A stretch of DNA of 64,000 nt from Neelides folsomi (Eukaryota; Arthropoda; Collembola; Neelipleona; Neelidae), in assembly GCA_034687125.1 (NCBI GenBank), contig JAQGBZ010000147.1, positions 83,006 to 147,005 on the forward strand. The letters run 5' to 3'. Below the pieces are notes generated by a model that did not search any database, was not told where the DNA came from, and worked only from the letters and a program-made list of their open reading frames with translations. A program made the position numbers and the translations under genes. Below are positions 1-12,304 of the stretch, one piece after another (the stretch's first letter is position 1; each line of letters begins with the position of its first letter).

Positions 1-485
1 TCAAACAGATTTTAGATTATCGCGAATGAAATTAAAATTATCTCATTTTAATTTTGATGAAAATGTTTAAAAGATAGCAGAGACCTACAAATTAGTAAAT
101 AACAAACATGTGACATCATTCTTATTCCGAGAATAATAAATATTGAATAAATTCTTTAAGCCACATATAACACTTAACACGTCTACAAAAATCAAACATA
201 GTGAAAGAATATTTAAGAGAATTATTATAATATTACAATAAGTTTAGATTCGAGTGAAAATTCAACAAACATTAATTTATTTGTGGTTATAAAATAGGTG
301 TAAAAATCCAATCTTACTTAAGAAAAGCTGTAATTGCTTGGAATAAGATAAAAAATAATGATATCATGATGATATATTATCACATGACGTAAGATATTGA
401 ATCATTCGTAAGACCTATTTGTAAAATGTAAATGGAAGGAAATTGATCCTCTTGTAATAATTTTTTAATTCGATGAAAATGCAGG
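1..485. other. AT-rich sequence without a gene
   Basis: AT-rich DNA with no ORF of note, no recognisable repeat structure and no splice-bounded exon that I can support. It leads into the weak ORF that begins near 486. Confidence 0.5.
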
Positions 486-716
486 TTGAACGTTGAACTG
501 AACAAACATCTAATATCTAATTCAGATCCATATTTAATGAGGGAAAGTATTTGTGCTGTACTTTCGAATGACTATGCTATGCGGTATGCGGCCTTTCACA
601 GATTAAGACTCAAACTCGGCCATTTATCAACAAAAGATGTGTTAATAAAGTTAATCAAACAAAGTAAAAAGACAGGTTGTGGCGAGTGTCTTTTATTTAC
701 CCTTTCTAATCAATAA
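486..716 (+). CDS. Unassigned ORF or possible exon, about 76 codons
   Basis: I do not recognise this ORF. It follows an acceptor-like AG just upstream (around 484) and ends in a TAA. The translation is polar with mixed hydrophobic residues and reads more like protein than most chance ORFs nearby. A possible donor (GACAG then GTTGTG, near 674) would end it early. Any upstream exon would lie outside the window. It could be the 3' part of a gene that starts to the left, or chance. No family can be named. Confidence 0.2.
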   Translation: MNVELNKHLISNSDPYLMRESICAVLSNDYAMRYAAFHRLRLKLGHLSTKDVLIKLIKQSKKTGCGECLLFTLSNQ

Positions 717-736
717 ATACTTTTTTCACAATAGGC

Positions 737-1260
737 CCATGATATCATATCCAGAAAAAGAGATCAATAGATATGGATGTTGCAGATGCAGGTAGATCGA
801 CCGTGGTCTCAACAACCCAAGTTTACGGACAAGACATGGAAGACGGGAATGAAACTGAGTAAGTCGGTCGATTAGCAATTAATCCATTTACCCGTCTTTT
901 AAGGAAATTAGGGAGTGGAAGCGGAGGAAGTCTAGACCGCTTACCTATTGATTTGACAGGCAAGGGAGGGTTCGTCGGCGACCGTTGTTTTCAACTCGGA
1001 TCTTCAAGAGGTCTGGCCGGGAGGTGAAGGAGGCTCTGAGGGCTCTCTGGGGATGTCAAGGGGCAGCGGGAGAAAGTTCGGAGTTCAGGTGATCACAATT
1101 AGTGAGAGTTCGGAGGAGGAGAACGCCATTGTTATATGTATTCGGAAGGACCAAGCCCAACCAAGGCCGCAGCTCAACTGAGCTCGATCTCCAATGGGAG
1201 CGCCGCACCCCCAACTCCCCCAACCACGCCCTCCCCACACTATTCAAAAGCATGACTCAT
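737..1260. promoter_or_regulatory. GC-rich segment upstream of VPS39
   Basis: A compositionally distinct, GC-rich patch in AT-rich surroundings, ending about 360 bases before the VPS39 start codon. It contains a CCAAT-like palindrome (CCAATGGGAG near 1191) followed by repeated C-rich CACCC/CCTCCCC blocks near 1205-1235, as in Sp/KLF-type promoter elements. Several short open frames run through it with splice-like borders (for example a donor GAGTAAGT near 858), so unannotated exons are an alternative reading. I favour a promoter or 5' leader region, but the evidence is only composition and motifs. Confidence 0.35.
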
Positions 1261-1614
1261 ATAAGTCACATGACTTTCTCCCACGGCTTCTCAAACTCAA
1301 GATATCTCAAATCTCATCTTCTCTTTATTGAAAGTAAAATCTTTCAATTTTGAACAAATCAATGTTTAATTTTAATACTAGTTTTAATCTAAAACACTAA
1401 AAAGTATAGTTAAATGATTAAGAATATTTAATACTGTAGTTTAATGTTGAACCCCTAAGATGACACAAACTCATTATTTTAATTTTGTATTCATAAACAT
1501 TTAATAATATTTAAATCTTTTAAATTCAATTTTGTATTTTTTCAAGTTTGCCCTAATATTTAATATTTATTTTTTAAATATTGGTTAGTTAAATATCATT
1601 GCGAATATTTTATA

Positions 1615-4600
1615 ATGGCGGCGTCGCCTAAAAGTACTTCTGCTTCGAGTAAAATTGAAGCATATAATCCAGTTCTGATATTTAGCGGATTGCCATTACA
1701 AATTAGTTGCATTACAGGATATGGTAAGATAATAATTATCAGTATTTCAAATCTGATTTAGTAATTGAATAATTTTGGGATTTATTAATTGATAATTTTT
1801 TACAATTTAGATGATAATCTACTTGTTGGAACAAAAGAAGGGCATCTTTTAATATACAAAATCACGATTAATTTTGGCTTACCTCCTGAAATAAACTTTA
1901 CCAATTCTAACAAGTACTTTTCAAGAAAACCTATTATTCAGCTCGATGTCATTCCTGAATATAAAATATTGATTAGCTTGACTGGTAATAGATTTTTCAA
2001 TTAATGATTGGATTAAAAATGTTGTGGATTAAGAAATTAAAAGTTAGTTCATTTCATTGTTTTTAGATACTGGAATCACGATCCACGATCTTGGAGTTTT
2101 TTCATGTCAGGCTATTGGAACGATCGAAAAAACACGAGGAGCAAGCCTATTTGTTTTAGACATCGTTGTTAGTAAACAATTTATCTTATTTACCTAAATT
2201 CTTTAAATCAATTTATGAACGACATGAATTTTCACATTTTTCACACATGTTATTAATCTTTCTAAACTTTAAACAATTTAAATAATTTAGAGGCAAACAT
2301 CTTTGACTGGAGACCTATCAATTACTGTGCGTATGTGTGTAGTTGTTGGAAGAAAACTTCAATTGTTTTATTGGAAGAAAAGAGAATTTTTGGATTTGCG
2401 TGAGGGAGAAGAAGATTTTTGTGTTCCTGAGGTCCCACGCTCAATTGCTTGGAGCAAGGAAACACTTTGCATTGGATTCAAGAACGAATTCTGTTTACTT
2501 GCTGTAATATTACTTATAAATTGGTTTTGGCTAACATTTTTGTTTATGCTTAACTCAACTAGATTTATTGGATTAATTAACTTAATATTTAATAAATTAA
2601 AGATAAATAAGAATGGAGCTATAACAGAGCTTTTTCCTACAACGAAACCTGAACCTGTGATAAAAATATCCGCTGAAAGTTTTGCGCTTGTTCAAGACAA
2701 AAAAACCGTTTTGATTGATTCTGAGCGTCCAACACCAAAAGATGTTGTAACTTGGTTAGAATCTCCTTACGCGTTAGGTAGTAATTTTATAATTTAATAA
2801 TACATTGTATAGCTTAAAGAGTAAAATTAAATTATGTTCATGTCTTTTAGCATATGATGAGCCTTATTTAATCGCTCTTTACAACGGAAAGGGAGTTGAA
2901 ATCCGAACTATAACATCAAATCTTCATATTGATTCAGTTCAACTTTTAAATGCCAAATATATTTTTTCGCCTAAACGTGGTTTTGTCTTTGTTGCTTCAA
3001 CAAATAATATCTGGTGCCTTAAATCAACTCCAATTGAGACCCAAATTGAGTCGTTTCTGAATCAAAAACAATTTGAGATTGCTCTGAGCTTCACGGTAAG
3101 TTTACAAAGTTTATTTGAATCGGTTTGTATTTCTATAATCGGTATACATATTTTACAATAAGTTTTTTTATTTATTGAAATATGAAATTACTACATATAT
3201 GTTACATATTTTAGAATCATTGGGATGACGTTGGTGAAGAACGAAAAGTGAAAATACACAAAATCCAAACTCAATATGCATTTGATTTGTTCTGTAAGAA
3301 AAAATTCACAGAAGCCCTTGATATTTTCTCTCAATTAGGATCAGGTAACTTACAAATTCATTTTTATATAATTAATGAAGTTATGATTCAAATATTTACT
3401 AGCTTAAACATGGATGGTAAAAAATTAAAATTGAACTTTTTTCTTATTAATCAATTAGATACATCACATGTTATTGGATTGTTTCCTAATTTGCTACCAG
3501 CGGAAGTTAGTAAACAATTGCAATATCCAGGAGAAGTTCCAGTGTTGAATGGCCATGATCTTGAAAAGGGAATTATCTCCCTCATTTCTTATTTAACTAA
3601 TGTGAGATTTTTTGATATTTTTGTCAGTTTGACATACATGATGTTATTTGTGCATTTTTGATTTAACATTATTTTAAATATCAGGTTAGACACGGACTTC
3701 GAAGGAATCAAAGTAATACCAATACAGCTGCAATAGCTGAAGGTTCAACAGTCATCATTTCGAAAATTCAACATTTGCAAATAATTGACACAACATTACT
3801 CAAGTGTTATTTACAAGTAATTAAGCATTTTTATAAGAAATTTCCTAAAATATAAAAATAGGACAATAATATCAATATTGAATGTTTTATGTAGACGAAT
3901 GAACCACTAGTCTCTTCTCTCTTACGTTTGAAAGAAAACTGTTGTCATCTTGAGGAATCTGAGCGAGCTTTGCTGAAGGCCAAAAAACACAAAGAATTGC
4001 TAATATTGTACCAAACAAAAAATCTTCATAGAAAAGCTCTAGAATTTCTTCAACAACAGAACAATATGAAAGAAAGTATTAACTACCTTCAACATATGGG
4101 AAAAGATGAAATGGACCTTATCTTAGAATTTTCCAAGACGACTCTTGCAACTCATCCAGATGATGGTTTGAAAATATTCATTGAAGATATGTTGGAAGTG
4201 GAATCTCTTCCTAGAGCAAGAATTTATGATTTCCTTTCTAAGAACTTTTTCAATTTGGTCATTCCGTATCTCAAGCATATTATTCATTCCTGGGGAGAGA
4301 CGAATGCTCTTTTTCACAACGCACTCATTCGACATTACCGTGAGAGGATTCAAGTTGAAGATGGTAACTTAAGTGGTGAATTTAGGAATGAACTTCAAGA
4401 TTTTCTCCGTTCTTCAAAGTGCTTTACTCCCGAAGTCGTTTTGGTCCACTTCCCATATGATGGTAACAATATAAGTAAACTTTGTTGTGGATTTAAAGAT
4501 TTGGATTATTCGTTTATTGATTTAAATTTTTGAATCTTTCAATTTAGATATGTATGAAGAAAGAGCATTGATTCTTGAGAAAATCGGTCGGCATGAACAA

Positions 4601-5658
4601 GCTCTTTCTATTTACACGTGGATTTTAAAAGACATATACAAAGGAATAGAATACTGCCAAAAGGTTTACGACAAGACTGATTCAACTAAAAAAGATGTAA
4701 AGCATAATTATTGATTTTATGTTTGTTTATAATATTTGGCACATCTAAGAATGTATTAAATCTTATTGATGGTTGGTTTTATTAGCAATTTTAAAAATAA
4801 TCCTTCACTATTTCTCCATTTTTCAGGTATATTCAATTTTTATAAAATTACTTTTGAATCCTCCAACAAGTTTAATACCGGGTGTTGTATTTGAGCACTT
4901 CAACGAAAAGGAAAAACCTGATCTTAATACAGCAATAAAAATCCTTCATAATTATGCTCCATTTATTGAACCTATAAGGGTAAGATTACTTATTTTTCAT
5001 AATATTAAATGATAAAATAATATTAATCAAGTTTATTTAATAGGCCTTGAATTGTCTTCACGATGATATTGAGATTCAAGATGTACAAAATTTTTTGAAA
5101 ACTAGCGTTCAAAATCATCTTTCAGAAAAGAGAAAGTTACTTATTCGAAAAGGACTTGTTCAATCAGAGTTTTTGAGGGTAAATAACTTATCGAGAAATA
5201 TTCTTACTACAAATTACTACACATACCTACCTATTCAATAATTTTGTAAAAAATAATTTGACTTAAATAAACCTTATTTGCAAATATAAAAAAGTTATAA
5301 ATATAGACTTTTTATATACTTGATAACAATTTTTACTTTAAACCTTTTCAGGCTGCAAATGAAAAAATTTCGTGCGAGTCCGAATCTTTTACAATAACTG
5401 ATGCGACTATTTGTTTAGTTTGTAAAAAACGTTTTCAAGAAACAAAGTTAGTTAAAAATATAAACAATGATTCTGTCTTATATGCAAATGTTTCATATTT
5501 ATTAAAATTATACTACATTATCTGTTAAAAGTATTGTGAAACATTCTGATTAATAATTTTATTTAGATTAATTTTTAATAATTATTTTTATTTTCAGTGC
5601 CTTTGCTCGCCTTCCAGACGGATCACTTGCTCATTATGCATGTCAGGACAATCAATGA
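1615..5658 (+). CDS. VPS39: VPS39 (Vam6/Vps39-like) HOPS tethering subunit
   Basis: Subunit of the HOPS complex that tethers late endosomes, lysosomes and autophagosomes with Rab7. Coding exons: 1615-1723, 1811-1984, 2067-2167, 2291-2503, 2603-2777, 2851-3095, 3215-3344, 3459-3601, 3685-3816, 3895-4462, 4548-4696, 4827-4979, 5044-5178, 5352-5446, 5598-5658. All junctions are GT-AG and phase is kept, giving about 860 aa against about 875-886 in vertebrates. Residues about 20-310 form the CNH-type N-terminal domain, 330-790 the clathrin-type helical repeats, and the end is a Cys/His cluster (CLVCKKRF, then AFARLPDG and a final HYAC). Landmarks match the vertebrate protein throughout, for example KLQLFYWKKREF, QLQYPGEVPVL, DTTLLKCYL and EVESLPRARI. 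Introns are short (about 60-160 bases). The gene is convergent with RCOR. Confidence 0.96.
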
Positions 5659-6847
5659 ATATTTTAAATAATTATAGTTTAAGTAACATGTTATCACTTA
5701 ATTGTGATTCCGAATGTAAGTAAGCCATTTTAAAGTAAAATAATTTAATTACATAACAAAGTATCTTAAGATAGATAGTACTATATTAAGATAAAAATGT
5801 TAAAATCTATATGTACAATAAATCATTTTGATAATTTATTTTGAAATATTTATTACTTATACGAATTGAAATTAGTTTGAACGTAAAAATATTTTCTAAT
5901 TTTCATAAATATTGATTATTATAATACAGGTATTACTTTTTAACATAATCATAATAAAAATATTTATACGAATAGAGTATACCTAATTATAGTTAATTAT
6001 AATATAGCTCGTATATTATTAATTCATAAGATATAATATGTAATAATAACATATTTTTATAACATGCATATAATGTGCTATAAATGCAGGCTCTAGATAA
6101 TATTTTATGTGAATTTAAATAGGAAACCACAAAAGTTCGAATGCCTCTAACGCAAATCACTATTGTTTCATATCAAACCCATTTCATCGTTTAAACAGCT
6201 AGCCAAAATTACTAGCAATTTATACTATATTATGTTCATAGTCTTTTCCCTGCCCTGATTTCAATACAATGGCAGGCGTCAACCGTCAAGGGCTCTTCGT
6301 GTGCTGTGTGGTTCAATTTTCCTCGAAAGGGCTAGGCCACTAGACTAACAATAAGGAAAAAGATAATCATTTTACCTTAGGTGTTAGGTATTATGTTACA
6401 AAGGTTGTATTGTATAACATCAGTAATGAGAGTAATGACTAATAATAATAGAGGCACTTGGTAAAAAGTAAAATATAAAAAACAATGGGATTTGCGTATT
6501 ATATTGAGTTAGGGGCAAACGCCCCCGTGGAGCTCTTGGTAGCATTTACCCTAGTCTAAAAAATATTTTCGCTATTAACAATAACGACATTACTTATTTA
6601 GGCACATAAACAAATATATGTAGGTATTAGAGTTTTATCCTAATTATGTATAATAATTATTCTAGTTATCCTATAGGTCTTATGTCTTATTTGATGTTAA
6701 GTCCGATAATTATAATCGCCAGATTTAAAATATAGATATATTATACATTTTGTATAAAATGGCGTTAATTGAATTAGTACATTATAAGTAACAATACCTA
6801 CGCAGTGTGTGATGTGTAAATGTCGGTCCGAGTGTGATGAATTAATT
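5659..6847. other. Intergenic, between convergent VPS39 and RCOR
   Basis: 3' flanks of two convergent genes. Mostly very AT-rich; an AATAAA near 5818 could serve VPS39. Around 6240-6560 the composition is more mixed and there is a small GC hairpin (GGGGCAAACGCCCC near 6513). I see no coding exon and cannot assign the mixed patch to a repeat family. Confidence 0.5.
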
Positions 6848-9800
6848 TTATGAATTTTCATGATTGAATTCTTCAACCAGTTTGTCCAGCTCGTACTTTT
6901 TCCTATTTGTGGTATAGAAAGTCTTTAAATGTGCTTCGGTTTTCGTTCCGATAACTTCAGATATTAGCTTAAAGTTTTTGCCATATCTTCGAACACCTAT
7001 AACAAAAATATTAAACCATTGTAATTAACTTATAATCTATAAAATATTATTGTACAAACTTACAATTAATATTGCAAATTGTATTATGTAAGGTATAATC
7101 CCGATTATTAAAATTTAAAAATTACCCTGAGATGCAAGCATGAGTTCCTCATGAGTCCACCTAGAGTTTGTTCTGTTTGGAGCAGTGATAGCAGTCTCTT
7201 TAGGTTTAATTTTAATGCCTTCGTCTTCAGGAATGCCCCGTTTAAGGATTTCTATGCCTTGTTTATTGATTTGAACCTGGATCAAATGAAACAATCAGAA
7301 AATGCCATGGATTGGATGCAGAAATCCCTACCCGACACTTCATATCTTGGATCTCCTTCTCAAGAGCGTAAAGAGTGACGTTGTCGGCCTGTGGTGGGGC
7401 TGCAGCGAGCATCTCAAGATCTTCATGGTTAATGTGAATTCCTCTTGGAGGGCCCCGTCGTTGACGTACAATTCCGATTCCGAAGAGCGGCCGCTCTCCC
7501 CTCTTGAGAGGCCCTGTAAGGGGTCGGACTTCTCCAGACTTCCTAACAACGAGAGGAAAATCAACAACTCGCCTAAAACCTCTACTCTACAAGGGCATTC
7601 CGGAAAGCAGATAGGATAATTAGGAGTGTAAAAATGAAGAACTATAAAACGTGCAACCAATCGCCGTAAAAAAGTAACGGTATCTTAAAGAAATAATAAA
7701 TAAATTGCAGAGCTTTATTAGATAAAATTTTACATACTTCCAAAATAGGTAGCAAGTATTGCACAAGCTATCCTTCGTGTGTAACTCGGTGGAAGGAACT
7801 CCACAATTCCCACATTTTTTCCCAGAATCCCCGTTGGGCTTCTAGAATCCAAAATTAATTTTTTAAAAGTAAATCAAGGCACGACCAGAAAAGAGTCTTT
7901 TGCCATTATAAGATATATAATAGATTTCTCTCGTTGAAGTTATCCTTGGACAGCGTAAGTTAATTAATGTTAAAACAAACGTAATAAGATAGGTATCGAC
8001 ATATTATTTAATACAAATGCTGAAAATTTGAACTTAATCATAAGAATTTGATAGAAATTGTTTACATGCTACCTAATATTCTTTTTATACATAATGTTAT
8101 ACAGATATATAATCTTATTATGTATTTATATAATATACCCTCTCATAAATATACATTCACGGAAAAAAATCGATTGAGCAAATGCTAGCTAACCCTAATT
8201 GGTAAGATATTTTATAATTTGATTTTTATCCAGTAAAATATATTTATTATATAAAAAGTAATAGTTAGCAAGAGTCTTCTTCCATTATTACAACGTCATC
8301 GCTGTCGGAATCCGAATGAGAAGGGCGAAGACCCGAGTTCAACTGGGAAATGTGGGTGTAGCCAGTTGTATTTTGAGGGTTCAGGAGACCTGGCGGAAGA
8401 GAAGACTGAGAATCTTCAGTGTCTTCCTGACTAAACTTCTTTGCCTGTCGATCCATCACGCTGCTTTTGCTCTTTAGTTTCTTCCATTTGTAATAGTAGC
8501 GAATCAAACTAGACATCGATTTTTCGGGTAACTAAAATGCAACGAATCAAAATAATTTATTCCTCTGTTCATGATTTAAAAGAAGCAATATGTTCAAAAA
8601 AACTATATGAAAATCCAAGTTATTTATTTTTAAACGTTTAAGAATTTACCATTTGGCGGATTCTATCAAATGCTTTTCCATGATATTGGATCGCCTGCTC
8701 GAAAAGAACCTTATCTTCTACAGTCCATTCTTCTGGATGAGGAGTGAAATTTCCAAGATCATGTAATGATTTCTTAACATCATAACGGTGCCAAAACAAA
8801 AGTCCGAGAGCCTGTTCTCCCGAATATTGAAACTTATCTCTCGCAACGTTAAGATATTGGTCCACTGCAAAGAAATAAGGGCCACATAAGACTTAATTTA
8901 AATTAGGACTAATTCAAGTTTATGAATACTTATCCATCAATAAAGTTTTTGAATGTATTATTAAAAATTAAATAATGATGCTAATTATGCATACATTCAT
9001 CGTCTGTGATGCGCTCGCTTGGGCACCAAACCAGCAGTGCCTTGTCGTTTTCCGCCATTGGATTTTGTTCTAGGAATAAATAATTTAATTTGAATAAAAA
9101 ACTCATAAAATATACCAAACTATAATCGGATTCAATTATTTATTAGACATATTTACAGAATATTAAAACTATCCCATAAACTTAATAAAGTTAGTTCCCT
9201 TTTTTAATTAAAAGGAAGTATTTGCCAGGGTATATCAATTACAATAAAGCATTAATTGTATTTCATTAAAAAATAATTATATAAATGAGAATGACGATCT
9301 TAAAGTCTTAATATCAAAGAAAACGGGTAATGTGCCCAATTAAACGTGAAGTTGACTGAAGCCGAAGGATGATACTGAATGTGAAGCTGACGGACAGAAC
9401 AGAACGTTTTTAACTTGAATTAAAATTTTAAAATAAATAAATATTAACGCGATTTCTAGGTTTTAAACAAAGTGTGGGGATATATGTTACTTTTAACATA
9501 TACCTAGACTGAAAGAGGAGTCAAGTCTGAATTAAATACTTTAAATTAGAATGGGTAGATCCACTAATGATAATGGTGATCTTACATTAGTGTACGATTA
9601 ATCGTTGATTCTGTACTTGAAAATCATTTTTAAAAAATATAAGCGTATTGATAATTACCATCATACCTTATATGTATTATGTTGAAATAAAGTAAATGAA
9701 CTTGAAAATATTTATATGTAAGTAATATTACATTTAAGTAAGGCACTACAATATTAATCTTTAATAATTATTCTACTGCATGTTTACCTTCTCTTGGAAT

Positions 9801-10012
9801 TATCATGGGAATTTTAGCTTGGTAGTCCCTCCCAACCCGCATGCCACCGGCTGAAATTTAAAGAACTCCAATTAAAAAATTTCTAATGCTAATTAAAACT
9901 ACCGAAGCTGAAAATCTTATGAAATGCACCCCTTTTACTGGTTACAACATAACTCACCCTCAAAATTCAATAAATAATCGCTATTATGCTGCATTCGCTT
10001 CGTTCGTTTCAT
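6848..10012 (-). CDS. RCOR: CoREST / REST corepressor (ELM2-SANT1-zinc knuckle-SANT2)
   Basis: Scaffold linking the LSD1 demethylase and HDAC1/2 on chromatin in the nucleus. Coding exons on the minus strand, 5' to 3': 10012-9958, 9850-9788, 9069-8995, 8864-8650, 8531-8292, 7841-7738, 7572-7332, 7276-7126, 6996-6848. Phase is kept at each junction, giving about 430 aa. ELM2 begins at [14 protein letters not shown] (about residue 20). SANT1 (about 110-156) holds [13 protein letters not shown] and [13 protein letters not shown]. The LSD1-binding linker is recognised from [18 protein letters not shown], like vertebrate KRKPPKG plus SQEDVE. SANT2 (about 369-417) starts [13 protein letters not shown] separate exon encodes a four-cysteine knuckle (Cys226, 229, 243, 246) between SANT1 and the linker, which vertebrate RCOR1 as I know it lacks. 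The gene is divergent from AHSA1. Confidence 0.95.
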
Positions 10013-12304
10013 TTTGAGCTGATGATCGTGATGATACACAGAATAGGACTATATAGACAGACAGGCAATGCTGGACAATCTTTAATGTCGATTAGATCGT
10101 ATGATGAGAACCAAAAAACGTAATTCGAATTCTATTGCCGTCAATTTGTGGATATGCATTTTATGACAAAATACTATAACTGACTCGTTGAATGAGTGAT
10201 TTGGGTGATTCATTATATCACTCGCAAGAAATAAATTCGGCATTAGTATTAAACGTTGATAACTAATTTTTTCCTAAAGTAGATTGGTAGAGTCACTGCA
10301 TTGTGAGACTGACTATTTAGTAAGAAAGGATTCAGAATCACTGGAAGAATTCCTCGCAATTGTTGAGGATCAAGACTTCCGTTTCTTTTACGCTCATTGT
10401 TGATGTAGAGTAGACGTGAAAATTAGATTGTCATAAAAGATAATTAAAAATCAAGAAATATTTGATTGACAGAGAACCCTATATTCTAATATTATGGGAT
10501 GCGCTGTTTAATTGAAGTATTATTTATAAATATGGTATACCTACTACTCATTTCATCGAAATGTCAAATTGAATTTGAATGTTCAAGAAATTGAACTAAA
10601 ATAGGGATTTGAGTAATTGCACATAAAGAAAAATGAAACAAGATAGCAGGATAGCCCTGACTAGTTGCTTAAATTCAAATTTAATTAAAAAGTCCCTTAA
10701 AACTACGGATATTCCATCCACTCCATACTTTTCATCAGTGGGCGATGGTATTGTATGGTATTTTAAAATTCCTCTTATTATTCGTTTAGTATAATAATTT
10801 TATTTTATATTCAGCTTTGTTCATCATAAAATATATTTGGGATCGGCGATCTAAATGCTTAATGCTTTGAGCTTGAGCCATTGTAAATGGTTTTTAACTA
10901 TTCAAATATATGCAATTTAACAATGTCGAAATATTCAAGTAAAGACCCTCACCCATACCTCCTTCTCTATCTTGGAAAATCTCCATGTAGTGAACATCGC
11001 TTTTGGGAGCATTTCCGTTCTCTTCTTCTCTTCTCTCTCTGTCTCCCCACAATTGATGTCCATTGCTTTTCGTCTTCCCAGTTCTAATGAAAATAAAAAT
11101 ATTGTTAAATAACTCAATATTAAAATGAACAAAGAAAATGGATATTTATCTACAATATCTGTATTCAAATCTTTTCCCTGCTCTATAACTAAAATTTTCA
11201 ATGAGCAGTGTTTAAAATAATTTTAATTTATTAAAAAATCATCGACCAATTATTTATATTGGCCTCTGACCACTTGCTTAATTCCTCTCTACTTTTAACT
11301 TACAACATTTGATAAGAATTTCTTTTCATGTTGAGACTTATATGATGTCCGGCCCTGTTGATGGTAAGCGCCTTGTTCCCGGAAATGAACAAGAGACGAG
11401 GATGAGGGTGGTAAGTTCCGGCAACAAGGGTCTTAAGAACGATAAATCTCTCGACTCAACGGGGTTGAAAAGCGAGAGCAAAACTCACGACTGCCGCTAA
11501 AGACTCTCTTGTCTTGGACAGCGTCCTTGGAATTGGAGGGAGGGAGAGGGAGGAAGTCCGCCGTCGCTGTGGCTTTACGACCAATGCAACCGCCTGCGAT
11601 CTCGACCTCTCGGTACAGTCGGTGATAGAAGGAAGTGACCGCTGTGTTCAGGGGACCATTGCTCCTTGTCGATGACCTCGATGACTGCGCTTTGGAGCAA
11701 CGAAGTCCCAATTGCCCCGTCCGTCCACCATGGAGTGCCGAGGGTCACGGGAGAAGGCTCCCTTCAAAAATCGAGATGCCGAAGGCGGATCAGAACGGCG
11801 CATGAGCTTCATCTTTTCATTTCTAGAATTTTCACATGCTCTCCTTCTTGTCGAGTTTCTCTTTTTCATCTCTCCTCATCTCCATTTACCTTAATTTACC
11901 CCTAATTAAACCATTTAGTTAAAATTTTAATCTCATCATCGGAATCTCGGACATAGTCGACTTTCAAAAAGCGACCGAACAAAAATTAAAAATAAATATA
12001 AGCCTTCAAAATCTCGGCTCTCAAAATTTCATTTTCTCAATCAGGCGAGCATTTTATTTTTTACTAATTAACATTAATTTATTAATTCTACTCTTTCGAA
12101 TAATAGTATAAGGTATTTGTGTAAACATAGATCCGTAGAAAATCTTATATAAAAATCTTTTATAAATATAGAACCCCGATCTGTCGATCTCTAACTTACT
12201 TTTAGTGTCCTATAAATGCCTATTGCCGGTTAATATTCTGCACGGTGTGCTCGTTGACTAACAGTATTAAGAACTCACTGGCTTTTTTTGTTTTAGATTA
12301 AATT
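10013..12304. promoter_or_regulatory. Divergent promoter interval between RCOR and AHSA1
   Basis: About 2.3 kb separates two divergent start codons, so both promoters and 5' leaders should lie here. Most of it is AT-rich, but 11340-11890 is clearly GC-richer and overlapped by open frames on both strands. None of those frames resembles a known protein, and their overlap suggests composition rather than coding. A pyrimidine-rich run lies at 11010-11050. No TATA box can be assigned with confidence. Confidence 0.4.

Noticed and set aside
4123-4353. Minus-strand ORF and nearby overlapping frames inside VPS39
   Set aside because: They are shadows of the large VPS39 exon 3895-4462, whose protein matches the family along its full length.
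7340-7660. 106-codon minus-strand ORF
   Set aside because: It is the wrong frame over the CoREST linker exon; the correct frame gives the LSD1-binding motif and joins its neighbours in phase.
11433-11905. Several overlapping ORFs on both strands in the GC-rich block
   Set aside because: Low-complexity Ser/Arg-rich translations on both strands at once, no splice-bounded structure and no family resemblance; they reflect composition.
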